The notes beneath the pieces are model-generated. The model made no database searches, was not told where the DNA came from, and was given only the letters and a program-made list of their open reading frames with translations. Position numbers and translations under genes: made by a program. A stretch of 64,000 nucleotides of DNA, from contig JAGTTD010000010.1 of assembly GCA_018398585.1 (NCBI GenBank), forward strand, positions 20,520,005-20,584,004, read 5' to 3'. This DNA comes from Simmondsia chinensis (lineage: Eukaryota; Streptophyta; Magnoliopsida; Caryophyllales; Simmondsiaceae). Below, one piece after another: positions 55,481-64,000 of this stretch. Positions within the stretch are counted from its first letter, which is position 1; the number at the start of each line of letters is the position of its first letter.

Positions 55481-57192
55481 AGTCCATTGATTTTTTTATT
55501 TCTCTCAACTGCCAGTTTCATTTGAGAGGCAAGGGGCTATTGTCAAATTGCAAGGGATTGTGAAGCAGGCCCAATTGCAATTAATGAAAGACAAGAGATT
55601 GGAAGTATTTGTCAAAAAAAAGGAACATGTCAATGGATGGGACAATTGTTCTCAATAGCTCATTATGAGGTTAAGGCATCTCATCATCCGAAAATTAGCA
55701 CATTGATTGAAGAATACAAAGACTTGTTTGAGCAACTAGTATCTTTACCTCTCAAGAGGACTCTAGATCATGCAATTCCACTGAAGCATAATTTAGATCC
55801 AGTGACATTGAGACCATATAAGTACCCTCACTCTAAGAAAACTGAGATTGAAAAGCATGTTAAAGAGCTACTGCAAACTTGTTTCATCAAACAGAGCCAC
55901 AGCCCATTTGCCTCTCAAGTTATTTTAGTCAAGAAGAAGGATGGGACTACTATGGGCATTGGTAACTGGTAGCTACGCTCGCTCATAGTCAAGGACAAGT
56001 TTCCCATCCAAATCATTAATGATCTCCTGGATGTGCTTAAGGGCTCGCACTTCTTCTCCAAGCTGGATCTTCCACGGGGATATTATCAGATCAGAGTCTT
56101 AGAGCAAGACATATATAGGCCTGCCTTCAGAACTTAGCATTACGAGTTTGTGGTGGTGCCATTTGGCTTAACTAATGCTCCAGCTATAGTTGAGGTTGTA
56201 ATGAACGATGTGTTTAAGGCTTTCATGAGGAAATTTGTAGTGATTTTCTTCGATGGCATTCTGATTTACAGTGTAACATTAGAGGACCATGTGGCTCATC
56301 TGAGGAAGGGGTTCAGTGGTATGCGCAGTAATAGGCTTTATGCTAAATTGTCCAAGTGCTCCTTTGTTCAGTCACAAGTTGAGTATCGAGGCCATATTAT
56401 CTCCTATGAGGGAGTATCCACGGATCCTTCTAAGATTCAAGCTATGAGGGATTGGCCAACACCTGTTACATTGAAGCAATTGAGGGGATTTCTGGGCTTG
56501 ACTAGATGCCACAGGAAAGTTTGTAGCTCGATATGGAGTAATTGTCAAGCCATTAACTTGTCTCTTGAAGAACGATGCTTTTAAGTGCTCTGAGGTAGCT
56601 CAAGATGCTTTTGAAGCATTGAAAGTGGCAATGTGTGCAGCACCAATGTTGGCAATGCATGATTTCAATAAGGATTTTGTGTTGGAGACTGATGCTTGTG
56701 ATAAAAGTGTTAGGGCAATCTTGTGTGGCTTATCTTAGTCAGGCCTTGAGTTCAAAGTATTTGGAGTTGTCTATATACGTGAAAGAGTATCTTGCTATCC
56801 TTTTCATTGTAAAGAAGTGGAGACATTATTTAGAGGGCCATCACTTTGCCATCAAAACAGACCATCAAAGCATTAAGTACTTGTTAGAGCAGAAGATTGC
56901 AACAAGAGTCCAACAAAAAGGCTTGATGAGGATGCTTGGTATAGACTATTCAATTCAGTATTTGAAGGGAATGGAGAATCTTGCTGCAGATGCTTTATCT
57001 CGTAGGCTATAGGTGTCTAAAACTGGTTCGTGGGGAGCTGTGTCAATTACATTACTAGCTTGGATGGAAGAGGTTTACAGATCTTATGAAGAAGATAGCT
57101 TTGCCTAGGAATGTATGACAGATTTTAGCATCGGTGGAGCCTCTCCTACTACATCAAAATGCCAGTATTTCTGTGACAAAAGGATTCATTAG
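55481..57192 (+). pseudogene. Reverse transcriptase and RNase H of element Z
   Basis: RT blocks are [42 protein letters not shown] and the active site IFFDGILIYS (about 56245), where the second catalytic Asp is Gly. YRGHIISYEGVSTDPSK and LRGFLGLTR follow. RNase H (56635-57012) shows LSIYVKEYLAILFIVKKWRHY, KTDHQSIKYLLEQK and AADALSRRL. Several frame changes lie near 56510-56700. The gene is cut off at 57192 in the linker before the integrase zinc domain. Confidence 0.88.
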
Positions 57193-58545
57193 TGTAGAGA
57201 ATAAAAATAAGTGGGTCAATATTAAAATAAAATAACGAAACAAAAACAAAAATTAAAGACAAATTCATATCATCACACCCCATCACACCTTTTTCTCTCT
57301 CCTCTCTCCTGAGTTTGCCCCTTCCCCACGCCTTCTCTCTCCTCTCTCACCGTCCCCCTTTCTCCCACCTCTCCTCTTTTCCCTTTCCTCCCTCCTCTCT
57401 TCACTACCATCCACCCACTACCACCTCAGCCACCACGGCCCTATACCGACGACCTCCCCGGTACGCTGACACCCCTACCGCCTCTTTAACATCCACCATC
57501 TCCCTCTCTCTCTCACCTACCGACCTCCCCTCAGCTCGGTCATCTCCCTCTCTCTCCTCTACCAGCTACCACCGGTACCGACCCGTGCCGGTCACCACAG
57601 GTACAGCCTGACCCCCTCACCCGGTACCGTCCTCCCTCGTCTACCGCCTCTCTCTACCGCCTGACCATGACCTGGTACCAACGACCACCATCACCACCAT
57701 TACCGACCACCACGACCCGGCATCGCCTAACGCCGCGCCCCCTCTCTCCTCTACCAAGTGCCGTCTCTCTCTCTCACCTTGGTACTGCGGACCACCTCTG
57801 CACCACTACCACCTCCCTCTCTCACCTCGGTACCGCCGACCACCTCGGCACCACTACCGCCTTCCTCTCTCACCTCGGTACCACCGACCACCTCGGCACC
57901 GCTACCGCCTCCCCCTCTCACCTCTACCGCCTGACACCTTCGCCGGTACGAGCACCATCTCTCTCTATAAATACCCCATTCCCCCTCTCCTCACACCCAA
58001 GGCACAAGTAGCCCCCTTTCTCTCTCCTAACAACCCAACAATACAACCACCCATCTCTTTCTCTCCTCTCACTCTGGTTTAACCCCAGTTACCTTAGCGG
58101 TACAACTCTGGCCACGCGCCGGCCACCTCTCCCGTACGTCTCCAACCACCTGTGCCGTTCTCCTCTCCGGCCACCTCGCTGGCCTTTTGGCTCCTGTCTC
58201 TCTCTCCCGGCCCATAAGGCCCTGCGCCGGCCACCTGGCCGGTACGGATTTCGGCCACCTCGTCGGTACGGATTCCGGCCACCAGCTACCAAGGCCCCTC
58301 TCCGTATACGATAAGTATTTATTATTATTTACTTTATGCTATTTACTTATCATATATTATTATTATTATGCCTTTACTAACTTAGGCATTGGAGGGGTGT
58401 CCCGCGGGCAAACCCGTGGGTCCCTCTGACGGTCTAGCTTGTTTTGCAGGGGAGCCAGGGTTAAACACGCCAGCTGCTGCTTCCTCAAGTGAGGGTTGAG
58501 TTCCGCTCTCATCTAGAACCTAACCAAAAAACACCATAAACAACA
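57193..58545 (+). repeat. 5' LTR of the non-coding element
   Basis: It is 1353 bp, from TGTAGAGAATAAAAATAAG to CATAAACAACA. It is rich in CTCTCT and CCGGTACCG-like motifs and contains three 48-bp repeats (57769-57912). TATAAATA lies at 57965-57972. It has about 190 bp near 57330-57520 that the 3' LTR lacks. Confidence 0.85.
57769..57912 (+). repeat. 48-bp tandem repeat in 5' LTR, three units
   Basis: Units start at 57769, 57817 and 57865; each holds CTCTCTCACCTCGGTACCGC then CCACCTCGGCACC. The same three-unit block lies at 63548-63691 in the 3' LTR, upstream of the TATA box, so it is part of U3. Confidence 0.9.
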
Positions 58546-58563
58546 GGCGCCGTCTATGGGAAG
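58546..58563 (+). promoter_or_regulatory. Primer-binding site of the non-coding element
   Basis: GGCGCCGTCTATGGGAAG follows the LTR end directly. It resembles the GGCGCCGTCTGTGGGAA site of many plant Tat-type elements. I cannot name the tRNA with confidence. Confidence 0.65.
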
Positions 58564-61048
58564 ATAGCTTGCTAGCGTTTAACCGGGTATCCCTTGCAAA
58601 ACGCCTAAGACCCTCACAAAACTGGGGGTTCCGGTAACCATAAGTCTTCAATTTTCAATTTTCTCTCTTATTTTCCTTCTAATATGTCAAAAACTATCAG
58701 TAAAATTGGAAATTTGGTACATCACGAGCTTTAGATTATATTATGGGTATTTTTCATAATATTGTCATAATATTTTTTCTAACATATCTTGAGCTTTAAA
58801 GCATGCAATAGATGCTTTTCATAATATTTTCACTTCAATTACATATAAATTATTTTATCAAATTTCCCGTCTTGGATTCATGGCAATACACGAATTGTAT
58901 TGTATCCGTTTTTTGGAAATTGCTCGCTTTATTTAGCTGAAGTTGCTCTAAGTTACGTCCAACCCAACTCATAAAGCTTGAGTAAATATGGGATTGAGTT
59001 AGAAAAGCTGAGTTGGACTTTTATTAAGTTTATTGTTCGTAAGGGCCACTATATTAAGAGTTTTTATCAAGTAATCCCTGTTCTTAATTGGGGATAAGAG
59101 AAATTTCATTTCTTAGAAAACTTCACTACATGATGTTTAAGTTTGAGTATACTCGTTTCTTAATTTTTGCTATTCACATAGCTTAAATTTGTGCCTAAGA
59201 CGATATTTGAAAATGTTCTAACCCATACCTTAGCAACAATTAAATTAGACTAGAATGTTAATATGTGTAAAGGTGGCAAAATCCTTAACCAAAAAGCGAC
59301 CCGAATAAGGTAAAATTTAAGCCGGGTAGACCATTACCGCCAACCGTTTAATATAGGGGTAACGCCCTCCAAGGGCTCCCTTAGATAATAACATTACCAT
59401 CCTGGAATTAGGCGAACGCCAAAATGGCACCAACGTTAATCTGTGATGCAAAAAATCAATAAACAAAGTTGCGGTGGCCAACCAATGTCACTTGGCGTCA
59501 TTAGTAAAGAACGGTTAATAAGAACCTTACCACTGATAATTGGAGGCTTAAGCCACCCCAAAGTAAACTTAACAATGTCAACCGGTCGCCTCGCTAATTC
59601 CTTGACCGAGTAGCTTGTCGGTAAAAGCCATCGTAAGTGACTCGTTAAAGCCAACTGCAAGGCTAGCTAAAGCGTCGTCTAATAACTTGGGTTTGCACTA
59701 TTTACCTTGATTAGGTGCAACCGCCCATCAGGTCGGCTATGTAGCGACGATAGCCTATCCTTACTTTAGCATTTCCGCCCAAAGCTGGGGGCTTCGCCAG
59801 TGACAACGCGTGAGGCCAAACCCATCAAAGTTTGCCTCTTGGGTGTCCAGTTTAATCGGAACACTGCCGACAAGCATGATAGAGAGTCCATTAGCGGGGA
59901 CGTTGCCTTCAACACCCCAAGATTTGAGCTACCGCCAACTTTGTTGGCGAATGCTCTTTTAAAGCTTCACTAATTACCTTTCAACTTAGTTAAAGAAAAA
60001 TTTCACCACTAGTTAGGCAACACCAACCAATGGTACCGTAGGCTACCGTAGGTAACCAACGGATAGCGTCCAAATGAATAAACTGTGAAGCAGCCGCCAG
60101 CAAGCTCGGCTAGATCTTGACCCCAATGAACCGGGTGGCCTTGTTAACCCCTTTTGTGGGTAACACACAACCACGCAATATAAAAGGGGTAACCACTAAC
60201 AACCTTGGGGATAACCTCTCAAAGGTAACAGCGGAGTCACCAAGCGGTGCCCTCCGCCAGTTTGGCAAAAACCCGACCGTTACTAAAGTCGGTGAAATAC
60301 GCACAACCAACAAAAGATGACTACGCAATGTCACCAACCGAGCTCGGCTGTTAACAGCCTCAACACTTTCGGATAGACAATACTTCCAAAGAACTTGCGG
60401 TACCACCTAGCTTCGTGATAATCGTTCAAACTCAACAGCGAGGTCGGCCTTGCGGTACCGTCCGTCTATTTGACTAAGCCTTACCATTAATAAGTTTGGT
60501 AAGCTATGTACCGCCTAGCAGGACGGCTACGCCGTACCACCAACAAAGTCTGACTAGTAACAGCCCCAAGCACGCTCGGCCAAGCAATACCACCAAAAAA
60601 TTTGGCTTAACATTATGACTAATGCCCTCACCCAGGTGTTATCAACACAAAGGTGATGGTGAACTCTCCAAGACACCCGTCTTGGTTCATCCATTCTATA
60701 ATTAAGAGGCTAATGCTCTTGCAGCTAAGGACGAAGTCTCAAAACACCCCTTATCTTCAGAACATAAGGGACACATTATTCTTTAGACTTACAGGGCACC
60801 TCTCGGCGCCTAATGAAGTCTGCCACTGTTTTATGAGGCATGCACAAAATACAAGGCACGCTCATTAACAAACACATAATTGCATTCTTATTCACAGTTT
60901 TATATGCCCGAACCAAATGCCCACTCGAGTTGCCTCTCAACAACTACGGAATTTACCGTTCACCAAGGATGATTGGCAACGGTATACATATAGCAACTAC
61001 GGAATTTGCTCTGGTTGAAAAGGGAACAAGAAATTGTCAGGCGATCAT
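58564..61048 (+). other. Internal region of the non-coding element, left part
   Basis: No gene is supported. 58600-59260 is AT-rich. From about 59300 the DNA turns GC-richer and is made of diverged 30-60-base units with ACCGCC, CTCGGC and GGTAC blocks. Several are self-complementary, for example CGCCAAC and GTTGGCG around TTT (59933-59949), and TTGCAC with GTGCAA near 59695-59720. Short open frames here (for example 60110-60406 minus) are not conserved and look accidental. Confidence 0.7.
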
Positions 61049-61470
61049 CCTTCACCTAACGTGAAGGACCCGCAGGCGGTTGGCTTCCCCCTAATGTGGA
61101 AGCCCATGGTGCTTTAAGTCCCTTAAACAATGGGGGCTTGGTTCTTCTTGCTCAGGTTAAAGCAAAGGAGCAAGAAGTGGCTAGGCGGTTACACTTCACC
61201 TAATGTGAAGGACCGCAGGCTGTTGGCTTCCACATAATGTGGAAGCCCACGGTGCTCTAAGTCCCTTTAACAATGGGGGCTTTGTATTGTTCGCTCCGGA
61301 TTGAAAAGGGAGCAAGAAGTTGTGTGGCAGTTAACCTTCACCTAATGCGAAGGTTCGTGAGCGGTTAGCTTTCACCTAATGTGAAAGGCTGAGGTTCAAT
61401 GAATTGCAAGCGGTTAACCTTCACCTAATGGGAAGGTTTACAGGCGGTTAGCTTTCGCCTAACCCGAAAG
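61049..61470 (+). repeat. Series of stem-loops with a common CTAA loop
   Basis: Eight hairpins are visible at 61049, 61082, 61194, 61225, 61333, 61369, 61416 and 61452. Examples are CCTTCACCTAACGTGAAGG, CTTTCACCTAATGTGAAAG and CTTTCGCCTAACCCGAAAG. The stem sequence changes while pairing is kept, and the loop nearly always contains CTAAT or CTAAC. The two exceptions are CCCTAATGT and a loop of A only. Confidence 0.85.
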
Positions 61471-61473
61471 TCT

Positions 61474-61942
61474 GCGATTGTGTGTGCCCCATCTAACACC
61501 GGGGCGATTGTTTGTGTCCCACCTAACATCGGGACGGGTGGTATACTCTCACCGGTTTGAGAGCCCGCGATTGTGTGTGCCCCATCTAACACCGGGGCGG
61601 TTGTTTGTGTCCCACCTAACATCGGGACGGGCGGTATACTCTCACCGGTTTGAGAGCCTATGATTGTGTGTGCCCCATCTAATACCGGGGCGGTTGTTTG
61701 TGTCCCGCCTAACATCTGGACGGGTGGTATACTCTCGCCGGTTTGAGAGCCCGTGATTGTGTGTGCCCCATCTAACACCGGGGCGGTTGTTTGTGTCCCA
61801 CCTAAAATCGGGACGGGCAGCATACTCTCACCGGTTTAAGAGCCCGCGATTGTGTGTGCCCCATCTAACACTGGGGCGGTTGTTTGTTTGTCCCACCTAA
61901 CATCGGGACGGGCGGTAAACTCTCACCGGCTTGAGAGCCCAC
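61474..61942 (+). repeat. 93-bp tandem array, five units, each with three hairpins
   Basis: Units start at 61474, 61567, 61660, 61753 and 61846; the last has a 4-base TTTG insertion. Each unit has GCCCC/GGGGC around ATCTAACACC, TCCC/GGGA around ACCTAACATC, and CTCTCA/TGAGAG around CCGGTT. A single ACCCC/GGGGT copy follows at 61951-61970. The 93-bp period is 31 codons, which is why an accidental 132-codon frame is open on the minus strand. Confidence 0.93.
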
Positions 61943-61988
61943 AGTTGTTGACCCCACCTAACATCGGGGTCAATGATATTCAGTCAAG

Positions 61989-62172
61989 CCATAAACCCTT
62001 CTCAGGTTGGTAAGACGCACTTACGCTATAAGCCCTTCTCAGGCAAGCAGTACTCAAACATAACCATAAACCCTTCTCAGGCAAGTAAGCTACACTTACA
62101 CTATAAGCCCTTCTTGGGCAAGCAGTACTCAAATATAACCATAAGTCCTTCCTGGACAAATAAAACATAGTT
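61989..62172 (+). repeat. 75-bp tandem repeat, about 2.5 units
   Basis: Units start at 61989, 62064 and 62139. Each carries CCATAAACCCTTCTCAGG and ACACTATAAGCCCTTCT blocks. The last unit changes to GTCCTTCCTGGAC, again self-complementary (GTCC with GGAC). Confidence 0.88.
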
Positions 62173-63101
62173 GAGCCATAAAAGCGTCTTTGGCAGGCGA
62201 CTTGCGCTCCTACTGGTATCGGCGAGCGAATTACGCATTAGCCAACATTAATATACACTCAGACCTGGCCTGCGGCTGGGGGCTAGGAATTCAGAACAAT
62301 CATTGTACCTTACGCCCTAAGAGTTAAAAAGTACTCGCAATATGCTCCAATCCCGCCCACGCTTGGGGGCTAAGGATTAAAATACTCATAGCATGCCTCG
62401 TCTCGGTTCACAAGTAAGAATTTGGAAACTAAATATGCGGTCATCCGTGACTAAGCCCAACGGCTAACATTCGGAAAATTCTTAAAATTAACCACTCCGA
62501 ATAACCGCTCTACGAAATTAAGTAGAACAGTGTCTCCAACGGCCGTTATTCGACCATGAACAATGCCTCCAGTCGAGAATACAATTCCTAGAGTCTACGC
62601 TAAAAGTTAATTGCGTCAGAATGAATAACGTCTCCAAAGACTGTTGTTCGACCAGGAACGCCTCCTATCAGGAATATCATTCCTAAGGGTCATACCAAGA
62701 ATTTACAAATGGAATGAAGCAACACCTACATTAACTACCTATGAAAGCAATTATAGGCATCTTCCAGTACCTTGCCGTGGGAAGATCCAACAAACATAAT
62801 CCTTAAAAGGCTTGAGTTCTTCGAGCCCTATAACAAATCTTAAAAGTTAAAAACGTTCATCAAACAAAGAAGCATAGAACCAAATGCCGGTGTATAAACC
62901 GCAACAAAAGCCGTGGATGGATAAACTAGAGCAAGGTTCACTTAAAAGGACCTCACAGTTAATGCCTATAAAATTTCTCATGACTGATAACATTCATGAA
63001 CAAAATCTTGACAGTCCACATACGGACGAAGCCTTTGGATGTTGTACACTCCACGGCCGAATGTGAACAGGTCCCATTCGCCGATGGCGTTGGGGCCTAA
63101 C
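62173..63101 (+). other. Internal region of the non-coding element, right part
   Basis: No gene is seen. Two blocks with GGCTGGGGGCTAGG and CGCTTGGGGGCTAAGG (62265-62390) repeat at a distance of about 90 bp. Two related segments carry GTTATTCGACCATGAAC and GTTGTTCGACCAGGAAC (62543 and 62640). The polypurine-like GGCGTTGGGGCCTAAC (63086-63101) touches the 3' LTR. Confidence 0.65.
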
Positions 63102-64000
63102 TGTAGAGGATAAAAATAAGCGGGAAAATATTAAAAAAAAATTAACGAAACAATAACGAAAATTAAAGACAAATTCATATCATCACACCCCATCACACCT
63201 TTTTCTCTCTCCTCTCTTGTCTTTTCTCTCTCCTCTCTGCTGACTTTGCCCCTTCCCCATGCCTTCTCTCTCCTCTCTCACCATCTCCCTCTCTCCTCGG
63301 TCATCTCTCTCTCTCTCTCCTCTACCGGCTGCCACCGGTACCAACCCGTGCCGGCCACCACAGGTACCGCCTGACCCTCTCACGCGGTACCGTCCTCCCT
63401 CGTCTACCACCTCTCTCTACTACCTGACACTCTTACCGCCTGACCATGACCTGGTACCAACGACCAACATCACCACCATTACAGACCACCACGACCCGGT
63501 ATCGCCTACCGCCTCGCCTCCTCTCTCCTCTACCAAGTACCGTCTCCCTCTCTCACCTCGGTACTGCCGACCACCTCAGCACCACTACCGCCTCCCTCTC
63601 TCACCTCGGTACCGCCGACCACCTCGGTACCACTACCGCCTCCCTCTCTCACCTCGGTACCGCCGACCACCTCGGCACCTTTGCCGCCTCCCTCTCTCAC
63701 CTCTACCACCTGACACCCTCGCCGGTACGACCACCATCTCTCTCTATAAATACCCCATTCTCCCTCTCCTCACACCCAAGGTACAAGTAGCCCCCTTTCT
63801 CTCTCCTAACAACCCAACAATACAACCACCCATCTCTCTTTCTCCTCTCACTGCGGTTTAACCCCAGTCGCCTTGCCGGTACAACTCCGGCCATGCGCCG
63901 GCCACCTCGCCCGTACGGCTCCGACCACCAGTGCCGTTCTCCTCTCCGGCCACCTCGCCTGCCATTTGGCTCCTGTCTCTCTCTCCCGGCCCATAAGGCC
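63102..64000 (+). repeat. 3' LTR of the non-coding element (cut by window end)
   Basis: It starts TGTAGAGGATAAAAATAAG and matches the 5' LTR through the 48-bp repeats (63548-63691), the TATAAATA box (63745-63752) and the CCGGCCACCTCGCC-rich part up to the window edge. Substitutions and the roughly 190-bp length difference suggest an older insertion than N1 or A, although it sits on top of Z. Confidence 0.85.

Larger units (their letters stand above)
42300..57192 (+). mobile_element. Ty3 element Z, host of four nested insertions
   Basis: Its own sequence is 42300-43406, 43893-44165, 48994-49350 and 55252-57192. It has a 5' LTR (42300-42653), primer site, gag, protease, RT and RNase H, and then it is cut at 57192 before integrase by the large non-coding element. 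A solo LTR and N1 sit in gag, and the Y/X composite sits in protease, each with a 5-bp duplication. Reading across each insertion restores the expected domain order. Its many stops show it is older than its guests. Confidence 0.88.
57193..64000 (+). mobile_element. Large non-coding LTR element (LARD type), 3' LTR runs off window
   Basis: 5' LTR 57193-58545, primer-like site 58546-58563, internal region 58564-63101 without any credible gene, then a 3' LTR starting at 63102. It sits inside Z's pol. It has no gag or pol, and its LTRs are far longer than those of the Ty3 elements around it, so it depends on a different partner. The primer sequence resembles that of Tat-lineage Ty3 elements. I cannot see the right target duplication. 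Confidence 0.85.

Noticed and set aside
57315..58011. Pro/Thr/Ser-rich open frames in the 5' LTR (and 63259-63861 in the 3' LTR)
   Set aside because: They are translations of CT-rich and 48-bp-repeat DNA in U3. Two frames are open at once and differ between the two LTRs, so no protein is supported.
61425..61823. 132-codon minus-strand frame with 31-residue repeats
   Set aside because: The repeat is a by-product of the 93-bp hairpin array (93 = 31 codons). It has no start context or homologue, and the hairpins explain the DNA better.
61474..61942. CRISPR-like array
   Set aside because: Whole 93-bp units repeat with no unique spacers, and the setting is a plant retroelement.

Overview
The window is plant DNA, most likely from a dicot with a large, repeat-rich genome. 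It looks like intergenic heterochromatin built almost entirely from nested LTR retrotransposons. I see no host gene, tRNA gene, rRNA gene or CRISPR array. Evidence for a plant is the initiator-Met-type primer sites (TGGTATCAGAGC), chromodomain Ty3/gypsy pol, Ty1/copia pol, Athila-like gag with a tRNA-Asp-type primer site, and many 5-bp target duplications. Every autonomous-type reading frame is broken by stops or frameshifts, so the layer is fossil. Several LTR pairs still match at about 95 percent by eye.

Layout. 1-2798: minus-strand Ty3 element V (gag, protease, 5' LTR), with a solo LTR at 390-783. 2799-about 10275: minus-strand Ty1/copia element, split by a gag-only Ty3 element with perfect target duplications (4666-8002). 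10276-15126: unassigned DNA with a 49-bp minisatellite and a palindrome cluster, then an old repeat pair around a gag fragment. 15127-31455: Athila-like tandem, LTR-internal-LTR-internal-LTR. Its middle LTR holds a complete chromodomain Ty3 element A (20105-25886) and a solo LTR (26021-26644). 31456-34707: element N2, which encodes an unrecognised protein. It sits inside the 5' LTR of Ty3 element W (to 40380). 40381-42299: probable copia remnant. 42300-57192: Ty3 element Z, split by a solo LTR (43407-43892), by N1 (44166-48993, sister of N2) and by a rearranged minus-strand Ty3 composite Y/X (49351-55251). 57193-64000: a large non-coding LTR element (LARD type) with hairpin arrays; its 3' LTR runs off the window.

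How the parts relate. V, A, W, Z, Y and X are autonomous-type chromodomain Ty3 elements, probably Reina-like because they are about 5.8 kb with 0.35-0.45 kb LTRs. The gag-only element and N1/N2 share their primer site, LTR style and, where the 3' end survives, a terminal hairpin and polypurine tract. They look like dependants of that machinery. The N family, with a long non-gag/pol frame, and the hairpin array of the non-coding element are the least explained parts of the window.
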